Shown: piece after piece, positions 1 through 6,783 of the stretch | Layout: every line of letters starts with the position of its first letter | How positions within the stretch are numbered: the stretch's first letter is position 1 | Virus record (IMG/VR): IMGVR_UViG_3300042898_000678 | Span: 1-28,105 of that record | From: a virus | Strand: one strand, 5' to 3' | DNA length: 28,105 nt | Notes under the pieces: model-generated | Told to the model about the DNA's origin: nothing | Database searches by the model: none | The model's input: the letters and a program-made list of their open reading frames with translations, nothing else | Made by a program: the position numbers and the translations under genes

Positions 1-557
1 CCACTTGGGATTTGGCTGCCCATCTGGGAGGTAGAATCTCTTGAAGATCCAGTGGGACTTCTGAGTCGGATTGAACAGCAGGAAAATCTTTCTGTCTGAC
101 CCTTTCTGTCTGAAGGAGTCTATGAGCTTTAGATATTCTTCTTCTGAGTTTAATTCTGTTGCTTCGTCTATCAGTAGATGAGTTACCCGAGCAAGTCCTT
201 TCGACTTTGCAGTCATCGTGCCCTCTGCCAACTTCATGGCATGGGTAATGATCATATTCCCGTTCTTCTTGTTCTGAATTTCATCTCCCTTGATTTCTAA
301 AAAAGAATTAAGTCCCCACTGATCTATCAAATCTAAGATGTCTCTGTAGATCGAATTGGTCAGGGCCTTCGTAGTATACCTGGAAATTACACCACGGAAG
401 TAGTCTTGGCCCATCAGGGCAACCAGGAAATATGCTGCAATGTTGGTGGATTTTCCGCTTGCTCGTTTATTTATCGCCCCCCGCTTACGATCCAATAAGT
501 CTTCTGTTCGTAGAAGATTGGAGCATACGCAGGGAGGAATTCAAATTTATTTGTCAT
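1..557 (-). CDS. terL: Terminase large subunit (TerL), N-terminal part, reading frame interrupted
   Basis: This is the ATPase end of the DNA-packaging motor, which docks on the portal. The ATG (557-555) overlaps the terS stop as TAATG. The first 28 codons read like a TerL N-terminus and end YWIVSGGR, then meet TAA at 473-471. From 465 to the window edge, 155 codons are open in the -1 frame. They start RASGKST and continue with a Walker B segment (THLLIDEATEL) and a C-motif-like stretch (FLLFNPTQKSHW). Joining the pieces at the two CGA codons gives a normal Walker A, GGRASGKST. The nuclease domain lies beyond the window. The family call is firm. Whether the gene is functional depends on how the 11-nt interruption is handled: bypass, frameshift, mutation or assembly error. 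Confidence 0.85.
463..476 (-). other. 11-nt frame-breaking insertion in the terL Walker A codons
   Basis: On the minus strand the sequence reads GGGGGG CGA TAAATAAA CGA GCAAGC. A CGA codon is followed at once by a UAA stop, then five more bases, then a second CGA from which the TerL frame resumes. Deleting TAAATAAACGA restores the expected motif exactly. The insert is flanked by a 3-bp direct repeat and preceded by a G6 run. Confidence 0.75.
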
Positions 558-853
558 TAGTCTTCTTTAGCTGGTGGAGGAGGCAGAACAATCTGGACGG
601 GTTCTATGTTGCTACCGTCTGCGTTCTGTAAAGCAGTCACGGTTAGATCCGGGAGAAACTTAGCCGAGAGCTTAGTCATCACCTGGACATAGTCCTTCGG
701 GCTTTCCTGACGCAGTTGCTCTAAGGCAGCCTTGAAATTCTCCTGTTCGTCTTCTAAGATGGTCGCAAACAAATTACGGACCATCTGTGTGGTCTTATTG
801 GGTAGACCTGGTGGTCTGCCCGGTCCTCCTGGGTTTCCTACTTCAAATGCCAT
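557..853 (-). CDS. terS: Terminase small subunit-like protein
   Basis: This 98-residue protein begins with a Gly/Pro/Arg-rich segment (GNPGGPGRPPGLPNKTTQMVR, residues 6-26). Such segments are typical of small terminase-like DNA-binding proteins of Bacteroidota phages ('GRPKGxPNKxT'). A helical middle and a conserved-looking PKDYVQVMTKLSAKFLPDL segment follow, then an acidic Pro-rich tail. It would recognise phage DNA and regulate TerL. Its stop overlaps the terL ATG as TAATG, the usual S-L order. The call rests on motif resemblance and position. An accessory DNA-binding protein is the alternative. Confidence 0.7.
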   Translation of the reverse strand: MAFEVGNPGGPGRPPGLPNKTTQMVRNLFATILEDEQENFKAALEQLRQESPKDYVQVMTKLSAKFLPDLTVTALQNADGSNIEPVQIVLPPPPAKED

Positions 854-903
854 TCCTGTTTTTTCCTGTTTTTATTTCTACCACTTTACAAATTAGCAAG
901 GTT

Positions 904-1110
904 TCACTTGACATAATTCTTGAACATCTTCTTTACTCTGTTCACCACTGCTCTTCTGCACGAACCGCAGCCCGTGTCTACTCTGTTTTCTCCTGTGGAC
1001 TTATTGAAGATTAGGTAGGCAACTGCAAGTTCCTCTGGCTGCCAGATCTTCTTGTCCGACTCGAACCAGCTTCTATGCTGGTCGAATAATGCTTTTATCT
1101 CCTCGTTCAT
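904..1110 (-). CDS. Small conserved phage protein with a GCGSC motif
   Basis: This is a 68-residue protein of unknown function. It has an acidic/aromatic start, a segment YLIFNKSTGENRVDTGCGSCRR at residues 32-53 and a basic helical tail (VVNRVKKMFKNY). Short proteins with a 'TGE...GCGSC' core recur in Bacteroidota phages, often near terminase or small-gene clusters. The two Cys could form a redox or metal site but this is not shown. The ATG overlaps the stop of the upstream membrane protein gene (TAATG at 1112-1108), supporting this start and co-translation. About 50 bases separate it from terS. Confidence 0.65.
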   Translation of the reverse strand: MNEEIKALFDQHRSWFESDKKIWQPEELAVAYLIFNKSTGENRVDTGCGSCRRAVVNRVKKMFKNYVK

Positions 1111-1382
1111 TAGAATACTTTAGTGTGAATCTTGTCCGCCTCTTCACAGAGCCAGCCGGTCATTAACGCCAGAGGTATCGCTGCCGTCCAGGTCGTCTTC
1201 AGAATCAGCAGGTGCATCGCTAAACTGATCCAGAAGCCTAAACATGTCGCGCATGTCATCGGGGGTCGGTCCAACTTCAGCTTCTTCAGCGTCCATCTGT
1301 AGGGGAGCGAGTTCAGGACTGGCGGTATTGCTGTTGCAAGAACTGCAGCCTGTAGAATAAAGTTCAGGAGTAAAAAATTCAT
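1110..1382 (-). CDS. Small inner-membrane protein with a CATCLGFW motif (DUF1360-like)
   Basis: This is a 90-residue protein with a hydrophobic N-terminus (about 1-25), a basic stretch (RWTLKKLKLDRPP, 29-41) and a hydrophobic segment opening with MTCATCLGFWISLAMHLLIL. A further hydrophobic stretch (AAIPLALMTGWL) follows. The Cys-x-x-Cys-Leu-Gly-Phe-Trp motif at a membrane edge resembles DUF1360-type small membrane proteins. A lysis or host-membrane role is possible but not supported directly. The ATG overlaps the TGA of the sigma-like gene (ATGA), which suggests coupling. It shares 239 bases with a second minus-strand frame (1144-1518), so one may be spurious or the region may code twice. Confidence 0.65.
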   Translation of the reverse strand: MNFLLLNFILQAAVLATAIPPVLNSLPYRWTLKKLKLDRPPMTCATCLGFWISLAMHLLILKTTWTAAIPLALMTGWLCEEADKIHTKVF

Positions 1383-1518
1383 TGATTATCTCTATTTTGG
1401 TTGTTGACTTGATTCCCAGACGCTCTCTCTGTCTCATCACGTCTCTGGTCATCTTCTTCTCTTCCGTCACGAAGTAGATCTCCGTGCCCTTGAATTTCCA
1501 TTTGATTTGTTTGTTCAT
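1144..1518 (-). CDS. Hypothetical protein overlapping two neighbours
   Basis: This is a 124-residue ORF of unknown function. Residues 1-52 look like genuine protein (IKWKFKGTEIYFVTEEKK, then STTKIEIINEFFTPEL). They are followed by TGCSSCNSN, a Cys pair like that in the downstream 68-residue protein, and then an acidic, probably disordered C-terminus rich in Asp/Glu/Ser. An A-rich leader (CCAAAACAAA) before the ATG suits a Bacteroidota start. The ORF overlaps the last 140 bases of the sigma-like gene and the first 239 of the membrane protein gene in other frames. The N-terminal half is more convincing than the acidic tail. Confidence 0.5.
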   Translation of the reverse strand: MNKQIKWKFKGTEIYFVTEEKKMTRDVMRQRERLGIKSTTKIEIINEFFTPELYSTGCSSCNSNTASPELAPLQMDAEEAEVGPTPDDMRDMFRLLDQFSDAPADSEDDLDGSDTSGVNDRLAL

Positions 1519-2017
1519 TTTGTTTTGGTGTTATTTCTATTGCAGACCTAATATGTCTCCGAATCCTGTTGATGGTGAGGGAGACTGAGGTTCTGGGTAT
1601 CTCAGTTGCCCGAGCCAACGACGAAACTGTGTGGTTTTCGCTAACGAAGGTTTCAAATAGTTTCCTGTCGTACCATGGAAGTCTTGCAAGTTCTTCTCGA
1701 ACTCGGTCGGCTCGCTCCATGAAGGCTGGATCTTCTTCGTAGGTCTCGTCTGCAAATTCGTCCGTGATTTCATCGTTGTGTTTTCTATAAGTATGAAAAA
1801 ACTCAGAAGTGGTAGACTTCCACTGGTTCAGCATAATCCGAACTATGTAGAATCTACCTCCTCCTGAGGAGACTATCGCTGCGCAGTCCTTCTTCTTCAG
1901 AAACTCCTCTATGCAGAAGTGGAGCAGTTCTTCAGACAGAGCATCGTTGGAGGAAATCCTGGATGCTGCAGTCTTTAGTTCCCCGTAGTTCTCCTGCATA
2001 AATTGGTCTACCGTCAC
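1379..2017 (-). CDS. RNA polymerase sigma factor-like protein
   Basis: This is a 212-residue protein with a GTG start (2017-2015), six bases after the previous stop. Residues 1-80 resemble sigma region 2 of the small phage/ECF-like type (EELLHFCIEEFLKKK, then FYIVRIMLNQWKSTTSEFFHTYRK). Residues 106-158 resemble region 4 with a helix-turn-helix (LPWYDRKLFETF, then TVSSLARATEIPRTSVSLTINRIRRHIR). The last ~50 residues are a polar Asn/Gln/Arg/Asp-rich tail, coded where another frame (1144-1518) overlaps. It would redirect host RNA polymerase. The repeated element before the structural operons is a plausible target, by inference only. A non-sigma HTH regulator is the alternative. Confidence 0.65.
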   Translation of the reverse strand: MTVDQFMQENYGELKTAASRISSNDALSEELLHFCIEEFLKKKDCAAIVSSGGGRFYIVRIMLNQWKSTTSEFFHTYRKHNDEITDEFADETYEEDPAFMERADRVREELARLPWYDRKLFETFVSENHTVSSLARATEIPRTSVSLTINRIRRHIRSAIEITPKQNEQTNQMEIQGHGDLLRDGREEDDQRRDETERASGNQVNNQNRDNQ

Positions 2018-2023
2018 GCACCT

Positions 2024-2365
2024 TTAGTCTATTTGAAAAATGTCCTCTGGACCTGTTGAACCTTCGCACACATCTTGAACGTCCGAGAAGGTAAAGGAAA
2101 GCGATCTAGCCCCACCTTGAAATGCACGATTGATCTTGATATAACCTTTCATCTGTAGTAGATTCAAAGTTGTGAAAATCTCATCGGGCCGGAAGTTGAG
2201 TTTGTATGCAAGCCACTCGTCGCTGGAGAAGCAACATCTGTTCTGGATCGACCAGCTGAACACGTAGTTCAGGAGCATCTTCTCTAAAAGGGAAAGTCCT
2301 TCTTCTCTGAAGATCCATGGATCTATTCTCCAGAGGATTGCTGCTTCGGTTCTATCGTCTGCCAT
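2024..2365 (-). CDS. Winged-helix DNA-binding protein
   Basis: This is a 113-residue protein. Residues 22-80 have the pattern of a winged helix-turn-helix like those of replication initiators and HTH_36-type proteins: a helix (GLSLLEKMLLNYVFSW), a 'CFSSDEWLAYKLNFRPDEIFTTLNLLQMKGYI' HTH, then a wing. The C-terminus is short and acidic. It lies just upstream of the sigma-like gene (6-base gap) and its ATG overlaps the previous gene's stop, so the two regulators are probably co-expressed. It could be a transcription regulator or an origin-binding protein; the sequence alone does not decide. Confidence 0.6.
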   Translation of the reverse strand: MADDRTEAAILWRIDPWIFREEGLSLLEKMLLNYVFSWSIQNRCCFSSDEWLAYKLNFRPDEIFTTLNLLQMKGYIKINRAFQGGARSLSFTFSDVQDVCEGSTGPEDIFQID

Positions 2366-2577
2366 TATTCTGCTCCTATCATTTTACCTAACGTGTCCAG
2401 GGTGCAAGCTGTCCAGATCTGGTTTTCCAGCCTAACTGGATCGTGTCCGACAACAACCACATTACCTGAAGGGGTTAGCTTTACTTCTTGAATCAGCCAC
2501 TCACGTCCATCGACTGTGAGGTAGATTCCATCGGGCTTTTCCAGCCTCTGCTTTTGGGTCCTTACTACAAATGCCAT
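2365..2577 (-). CDS. Small hypothetical protein
   Basis: This is a 70-residue protein of unknown function. The pattern (GIYLTVDGREWLIQEVKLTPSGNVVVVGHDPVRLENQIWTACTLDTL) suggests a compact beta-rich fold. No signal peptide, membrane segment or catalytic motif is seen. It is tightly packed: its stop overlaps the ATG of the winged-helix gene and one base separates it from the gene upstream, so it is probably a real member of the operon. Confidence 0.55.
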   Translation of the reverse strand: MAFVVRTQKQRLEKPDGIYLTVDGREWLIQEVKLTPSGNVVVVGHDPVRLENQIWTACTLDTLGKMIGAE

Positions 2578-2578
2578 T

Positions 2579-2788
2579 TTATTCTTTCTCCTTTATTATA
2601 GTAAGTCGGTCCCTCTTTGTTCCCTCAAGAATGAGGTCGTCGAAGTGGCCCATGTTGACGTTCATCCAGACGCCTCTCTGCTCGTGGTAGAAGGAAGTCA
2701 TTAGATAGCCTAAATCTGAAATGTAGGTTCTATCGAGCGTCCAGACGCCTTCATAACCATCGATTGTGTACTTTAGTTTATTTTCCAT
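2579..2788 (-). CDS. Small hypothetical protein
   Basis: This is a 69-residue protein, first in the cluster leading to the sigma-like gene. It has alternating hydrophobic and polar residues (LKYTIDGYEGVWTLDRTYISDLGYLMTSFYHEQRGVWMNV) like a small beta-sheet protein, ending in a charged tail (KRDRLTIIKEKE). Function is unknown. The DNA before its ATG is A/T-rich and must carry any promoter for this cluster. Confidence 0.55.
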   Translation of the reverse strand: MENKLKYTIDGYEGVWTLDRTYISDLGYLMTSFYHEQRGVWMNVNMGHFDDLILEGTKRDRLTIIKEKE

Positions 2789-2874
2789 AGTTTATATATC
2801 TGCTTTTGTTTTGGTAAATTTATTGCTTTTTCTGGACACACGGACACGCAGAAACTAATCCTGTACCCCTATAC

Positions 2875-2927
2875 TATACAAAAAAATATTTTTTTTTTTC
2901 GTTTTTTTATTTTTTTTTTTTTGTATA
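2875..2927 (-). terminator. A/T inverted repeat after the DUF3223-HNH gene, possible terminator
   Basis: A perfect 12-base inverted repeat (TATACAAAAAAA at 2875-2886, TTTTTTTGTATA at 2916-2927) encloses 29 bases made almost only of T and A on the plus strand. It lies 15 bases past the stop of the gene at 2942-3703. Transcribed leftward it would form an A/U hairpin whose 3' arm is a U run. The rest of the non-coding stretch (2789-2941) contains CTATAC/GTATAG arms just outside the repeat and no ORF. It could end replication-gene transcripts, but an origin or unwinding element is also possible. Confidence 0.4.
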
Positions 2928-2941
2928 TACGATGTATAGAT

Positions 2942-3703
2942 TTAGTTCTGTGTGTCCTGTGTGTCCACTCTTTTAGAAGCATTATGCTCTTTCTTGGAGG
3001 TAGATAAGTTGCAGAAAGCACACAAATAGCGCAGTACGGATTGGTTTTCATGGTAATCTTGCCATTCCTTTTCGACTACAGGGTCCAATATTCTCCTTCC
3101 AGACAGACCGTCTACAGAGTATGTGTCGATAATCCCTCTGTGATAGACTTTGTTTTCCCCTTGAGATTCTTCAAGAGAGGTTTGAGAAGGCTTGTTTTTT
3201 CTCATTTTGATGAATCTCTCAGCTATTTCCTCGAATGTATTGGGAGGAACATGATCAACGTGCTCAGCAAGTTTTTTGTTACACAGACAACAGAGTTGAC
3301 CCTTGTGAGTGTGAGTTTTGACCCACTTGATAATCTGGTAATCCACAGCTTTTCTCATAGCTTTTACCATGGACTGCTCTTCTGGAGTTGCATTTAAACA
3401 CTCTCTCCAACTAAAGTCAGTGCGGGATCCATCTAATCTGGTAAGATAGAGGCAGTAGTTATTATAGACTGTTCTAACAATCTCAAAGGATTTTATACCA
3501 CAGCCTATTTTGTTGTCGGAATAGGGGTGCCTCCTCACTAAATTCATCAAAAATTCAAAGTCTTTGTTCTTCGTCAAGAAGAAGTCTACCTCTTCGATGG
3601 GCATTTGATCTTTTCTGCTGGCAACAAACTCTTGCATAAATGTCGTTGCTTCTTTCAGGGACTGGAATGTGTGCTCCCCAACTTGTATAGTTTTTGTTTT
3701 CAT
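2942..3703 (-). CDS. DUF3223 (DCL)-type protein with an HNH nuclease domain
   Basis: This is a 253-residue protein. Residues 66-103 (IGCGIKSFEIVRTVYNNY, then LYLTRLDGSRTDFSWRECL) match the DUF3223/DCL pattern, an RNA- or nucleic-acid-associated domain also fused to other phage and plant proteins. Residues 135-235 form an HNH zinc-finger nuclease: C138-x2-C141, H148-V-D150-H151, then C228-x2-C231-N232. It probably cuts or nicks nucleic acid; the target is unknown. It is the last gene of the helicase-primase-nuclease set, overlapping the primase stop by 4 bases. Possible roles include replication-intermediate processing or homing; the tight gene fit argues for a resident function. Confidence 0.75.
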   Translation of the reverse strand: MKTKTIQVGEHTFQSLKEATTFMQEFVASRKDQMPIEEVDFFLTKNKDFEFLMNLVRRHPYSDNKIGCGIKSFEIVRTVYNNYCLYLTRLDGSRTDFSWRECLNATPEEQSMVKAMRKAVDYQIIKWVKTHTHKGQLCCLCNKKLAEHVDHVPPNTFEEIAERFIKMRKNKPSQTSLEESQGENKVYHRGIIDTYSVDGLSGRRILDPVVEKEWQDYHENQSVLRYLCAFCNLSTSKKEHNASKRVDTQDTQN

Positions 3704-4743
3704 AAATTATTTTGTCCTTTGATTCTCCATTTTGTCTTTGAATAGACTTTGAACTGAGCCAAAGTCATTGGAATAATGTCTTTTGTTTCTTTGAGATAGT
3801 TCGAGTATTCTTCTTCCTTTTTTTCTTCTAACCACTCGGCAGTTGTTTTAACTCGGATGGCATCTACAGTCTTTTTATAGGCAGAAGAAATTGCCCCCCT
3901 TTTATCGATGGGACCAAAGTTCTGTCGGATAAATTCAGTTGCAACAGCTTCGCTTAGTCCAACTGATTTACACACACAGGCAGCCTTGAATTGGAAGTTG
4001 TTGATGTTTCCCTTGACGCACTGATCCCCTTTCATAAATCGCTTTACCACTTCAAATCTTTCCGCATCGGTAGCATTAGAAGCAACACCAGGAGCATTGT
4101 CCATGATGTTTTCAAAGATCACCTGTCTTTTGAAATCAGGGGGGTAAACCCCATGGCTCTTAAACCAAGATGCCATAACTTCATTTTTTACTCTCGCATT
4201 TACCTTCAGAAGATGTTGGATCTGGTCCTTGTCTTCTCTGTAGGCATTTGGACACCTGGAAAACGAAGATGGGTTGACCGTAGACTTGTCCAGACCTGCT
4301 CCACGATTTCCCATGATTTTGAAGATTGCCTTCCACCAGCATCTGTATTCTTCTTCGGATTCCAGAGGAGTTTCTAAAGAAATGATAAAGTGCAGAGACT
4401 TTCCACCAGAGAAAACACAGGTCGAATAGGGCATCTTGGATTCTTTGATGTGCACCTTCTGTTCTGGAATAGAACAGCTGTCCATTTCTATCATGATATT
4501 TCTGTACTTTATCACATTACAGTCTGCTCTCCTTGGTTTACCTTTAGCATGATAAGACTCAGTTGGCTTTCGATCTTCTTTTGAATCTAAAGCATTAATC
4601 GTAAACCACCTTCTGGTTCTGCCGTATGGAAATCTGTGGTGGTTGACTGCTGTTGATTTTAACGTTTCGCCAAAGCAGATGTAGTCGTCTTCGTCGAACA
4701 GCAGATTGTAAAAGTCGTCTAGGGTTAAATTAGAATAATCCAT
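3700..4743 (-). CDS. DNA primase, archaeo-eukaryotic (AEP/PrimPol-like)
   Basis: This 347-residue protein would make primers, or act as primase-polymerase, for phage DNA replication. It shows AEP-type motifs: a metal-binding pair E86-x-D88 in NIMIEMD, the nucleotide-binding S116-x-H118 in SGGKSLHF, and a third acidic position near D152 (GAGLDKSTV). A conserved FSRCPNAYR segment follows at 161-169. Residues about 245-330 (KGNINNFQFKAACVCKSVGLSEAVATEFIRQNFG) resemble a PriCT-like helical domain that links primases to helicases. It overlaps the helicase gene by 14 bases and the nuclease gene by 4, a standard primase-helicase module. Polymerase activity cannot be judged from sequence. Confidence 0.8.
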   Translation of the reverse strand: MDYSNLTLDDFYNLLFDEDDYICFGETLKSTAVNHHRFPYGRTRRWFTINALDSKEDRKPTESYHAKGKPRRADCNVIKYRNIMIEMDSCSIPEQKVHIKESKMPYSTCVFSGGKSLHFIISLETPLESEEEYRCWWKAIFKIMGNRGAGLDKSTVNPSSFSRCPNAYREDKDQIQHLLKVNARVKNEVMASWFKSHGVYPPDFKRQVIFENIMDNAPGVASNATDAERFEVVKRFMKGDQCVKGNINNFQFKAACVCKSVGLSEAVATEFIRQNFGPIDKRGAISSAYKKTVDAIRVKTTAEWLEEKKEEEYSNYLKETKDIIPMTLAQFKVYSKTKWRIKGQNNL

Positions 4744-6217
4744 CGTTTAGAGTTTTTTCCACCAGAGTATCGATTATCACTGTCGAATTTTTTGGTATCC
4801 TATAGACTGTGCATTTTTTTCCGTCTAACTCCTGTCTTCTAGAATCTTTAATTTTAACCTTCATGGAAAGTTTTTTACCGAAGTCCTGGAGAGATCCTCC
4901 TGTCCATTCGTAGTGATTCATCTCCATCCACCTTGAGTAGTCTTTGTACAGAGATTCAATGTCGCACCACTTAGTCAATTGGGTGGTCGGATTGATGATT
5001 CCTCTTTCTTCTCCCCAAAGTAGAATAGGCATTTTAAGCGCCAGAGTTCCTTGGTGTTTAGTTAGATCCGTGAGATTTTCGTTGAAGTATTTGTTGTTTG
5101 CATTTTCGTCTACGCACTGCCAGATCTTCAGAGCATCTATTTTGTCCATGATTTCATATTGCTCAGGAGTTCTTTTGACAGAAGTTATTTCTATAAATCT
5201 CCTCATTTCATCGTCCTTGATTATATCTTCGATCGGTAAGTTGGAAGCTCCGATGAAAGAACAGTTCTGCTTTATCTTTTCTACCGTTGCACCGTAGGGC
5301 GGACGAGCAGATATTTCTTTTGCTGAGATCATTCTTTTTAGAAGATTGATGTCTGCTTTGGCAGCCTTGCCCATTTCGTCGAAAAATACTGCTGCGTTAT
5401 CTTGCAGACTCCCCATCAGAGTTGTGTCTGTTATCTGAACCAAATCATAGTCGAGCGTAAGACCCTTTAGAGGTTGCAGAAGTTTCCAGATCGACTTTGT
5501 TTTACCGTCTCCCTGAGAACCGTAGATAACAATAAAAATGTGATTTTCCACTTCAAGACCCTTTAGCTTTCTTTTAACCATCTGAATCCAATGCTTGACA
5601 GCAGAAACTTCGTATTCTTTTATTTTGCCAGTCGTTAACTTCAGCCATTCTCTAAGAGTTTCGTCCGAAACATCTTCTTTGTATTTAATGGATTCTAAGC
5701 ACTTCAGTCTGTGCTTCTTCATTTCTTTGAAGTACCATTTTTGAGCTTCTGCCATCAAAACCGAAGACGAAATTTTATGAATTTTGGGGGGAAGATCCCA
5801 GTTTTCTCTCGTCATACTTTCGTAGTTAATAATGGTTTTATTGTAGGCTGTGATGAATTCAGCTTTGAAAGCAACATGGCTGATATCTTCTCCATCAAAA
5901 GAAATTCCACCAGTATCGGATACTGATACAGAATGTTTATCGATAAAATTTTGAAGCCAAAATTCAGAGTCAGAAACCATTCTTATCTCTTCGTTAATAA
6001 CTCTTTGAATTATATGTTCATTGGGATCAGGATCTGAAACTTTAAGAACAGGTTTTTTTAACTCCTTATTTAGTGTTTTAATTTCTTGTTCAAGAGAAGT
6101 TATTTCAATTAATAAGTTTGCTTTTTCCTCAGAAGATAGTGCTTTATTTTTTACTTCTTTTTTTAAGTCAAGCAGAGAAATTGTTTTCTCTTTTATTTCT
6201 TTTTTTATCTCTTCCAT
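4730..6217 (-). CDS. Replicative helicase, SF3 / VirE-like P-loop ATPase
   Basis: This is a 495-residue protein. Residues 1-56 form a Lys/Glu-rich coiled coil. The ATPase core has Walker A G233-SQGDGKT-240, Walker B AVFFDE (276-281), and a sensor segment FIGASN (321-326) followed by a D-x3-RRF arginine pair (339-340). This layout fits the virulence-associated-E/D5-like superfamily 3 helicases that work with AEP primases. It would unwind the template for the adjacent primase. Its ATG overlaps the previous stop as TAATG. The C-terminal ~110 residues look like a winged helix (DYSRWMEMNHYEWTGGSLQDFGKKLS). The call is firm for the ATPase class and good for a replication role. Confidence 0.8.
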   Translation of the reverse strand: MEEIKKEIKEKTISLLDLKKEVKNKALSSEEKANLLIEITSLEQEIKTLNKELKKPVLKVSDPDPNEHIIQRVINEEIRMVSDSEFWLQNFIDKHSVSVSDTGGISFDGEDISHVAFKAEFITAYNKTIINYESMTRENWDLPPKIHKISSSVLMAEAQKWYFKEMKKHRLKCLESIKYKEDVSDETLREWLKLTTGKIKEYEVSAVKHWIQMVKRKLKGLEVENHIFIVIYGSQGDGKTKSIWKLLQPLKGLTLDYDLVQITDTTLMGSLQDNAAVFFDEMGKAAKADINLLKRMISAKEISARPPYGATVEKIKQNCSFIGASNLPIEDIIKDDEMRRFIEITSVKRTPEQYEIMDKIDALKIWQCVDENANNKYFNENLTDLTKHQGTLALKMPILLWGEERGIINPTTQLTKWCDIESLYKDYSRWMEMNHYEWTGGSLQDFGKKLSMKVKIKDSRRQELDGKKCTVYRIPKNSTVIIDTLVEKTLNDGLF

Positions 6218-6417
6218 TATCTTACTTTTTCTTCTTTGTCTTGCTCTAACCAGGATTCGATTTCAACCTCTTCTTCTGGAGTTGGCTGGTACTGGGGTTC
6301 TTCTAATTTTAGATTGTCCAGAGTTTTAAGAGAAGTAATAAGTTCCTCTAGGATTTCTGAAACTCCTGTCGATTGTGGTGTGAATACCACCGGTTGGGAT
6401 TTGATTATTTTTTTCAT
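6217..6417 (-). CDS. Small acidic hypothetical protein
   Basis: This is a 66-residue protein with a basic start (MKKIIKSQ) and a Glu-rich helical remainder (ILEELITSLKTLDNLKLEEPQ, then EEEVEIESWLEQDKEEKVR). It has no recognised family. It is translationally coupled to the helicase gene through TAATG and may be a helicase partner or accessory factor; that is inferred from position alone. Confidence 0.5.
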   Translation of the reverse strand: MKKIIKSQPVVFTPQSTGVSEILEELITSLKTLDNLKLEEPQYQPTPEEEVEIESWLEQDKEEKVR

Positions 6418-6434
6418 TTTTATTTTCTATTTAA

Positions 6435-6758
6435 TTAAGTGTCTAAGAAAGGAAATTCTTCTTCTGCTGCTTCTTGTCCATCTTCCATGAGGGTCAAGAC
6501 GTATCTCATACCGGCGAGCATACCAGAGTTAAATCCATGTTGCCAGTTGTCTTCGTCTTCCATTAATTCTTGGACGTCTTTCGGATAGAGAGAAGCAATT
6601 CTCTGAACTGCTGCATGAGCTTCTTTGTGTGGCACAACGCCTTCTTCTGTCAAGACGAGCATAGCGTCTTCGGATCTTCTTGCAAACCACACAAGGTCAA
6701 AATACTTTTCTTCCATTTCGATAACTGCGGTTTCAATTTGTTTTTTAGTTGTTTTCAT
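6435..6758 (-). CDS. Hypothetical protein, first gene of the replication cluster
   Basis: This is a 107-residue, mainly helical, acidic protein. It carries a segment WQHGFNSGMLAGMRYVLTLM (68-87) of a type seen in small phage proteins of unknown function, and ends in an acidic EEEFPFLDT tail. No catalytic motif is visible. It opens the run of genes leading to helicase, primase and nuclease. Its leader, about 25 bases upstream, holds a strong hairpin followed by a U run, so its expression may be controlled by attenuation. Confidence 0.55.
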   Translation of the reverse strand: MKTTKKQIETAVIEMEEKYFDLVWFARRSEDAMLVLTEEGVVPHKEAHAAVQRIASLYPKDVQELMEDEDNWQHGFNSGMLAGMRYVLTLMEDGQEAAEEEFPFLDT

Positions 6759-6783
6759 TATATTGTTGTTTAGTTTATTGCAT

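Noticed and set aside
1537-1773. 78-residue minus-strand ORF inside the sigma-like gene
   Set aside because: It overlaps the HTH region of the sigma-like protein, has no recognisable pattern, and gene spacing does not require it.
1788-1814. A sixth CATACTTA box, with a weak upstream half, inside the sigma-like gene
   Set aside because: The upstream half matches only 3 of 5 bases, no gene starts 6-35 bases downstream in a believable frame, and the box encodes His-Thr-Tyr in a conserved-looking protein segment.
2791-2818. TTTACC-N16-TATAAA promoter before the gene at 2579-2788
   Set aside because: The -10 ends only two bases before the ATG, so transcription would begin inside the coding region; no alternative start fits.
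3041-3397. 118-residue plus-strand ORF
   Set aside because: It lies opposite the intact DUF3223-HNH gene, whose catalytic residues are all present; no independent evidence supports it.
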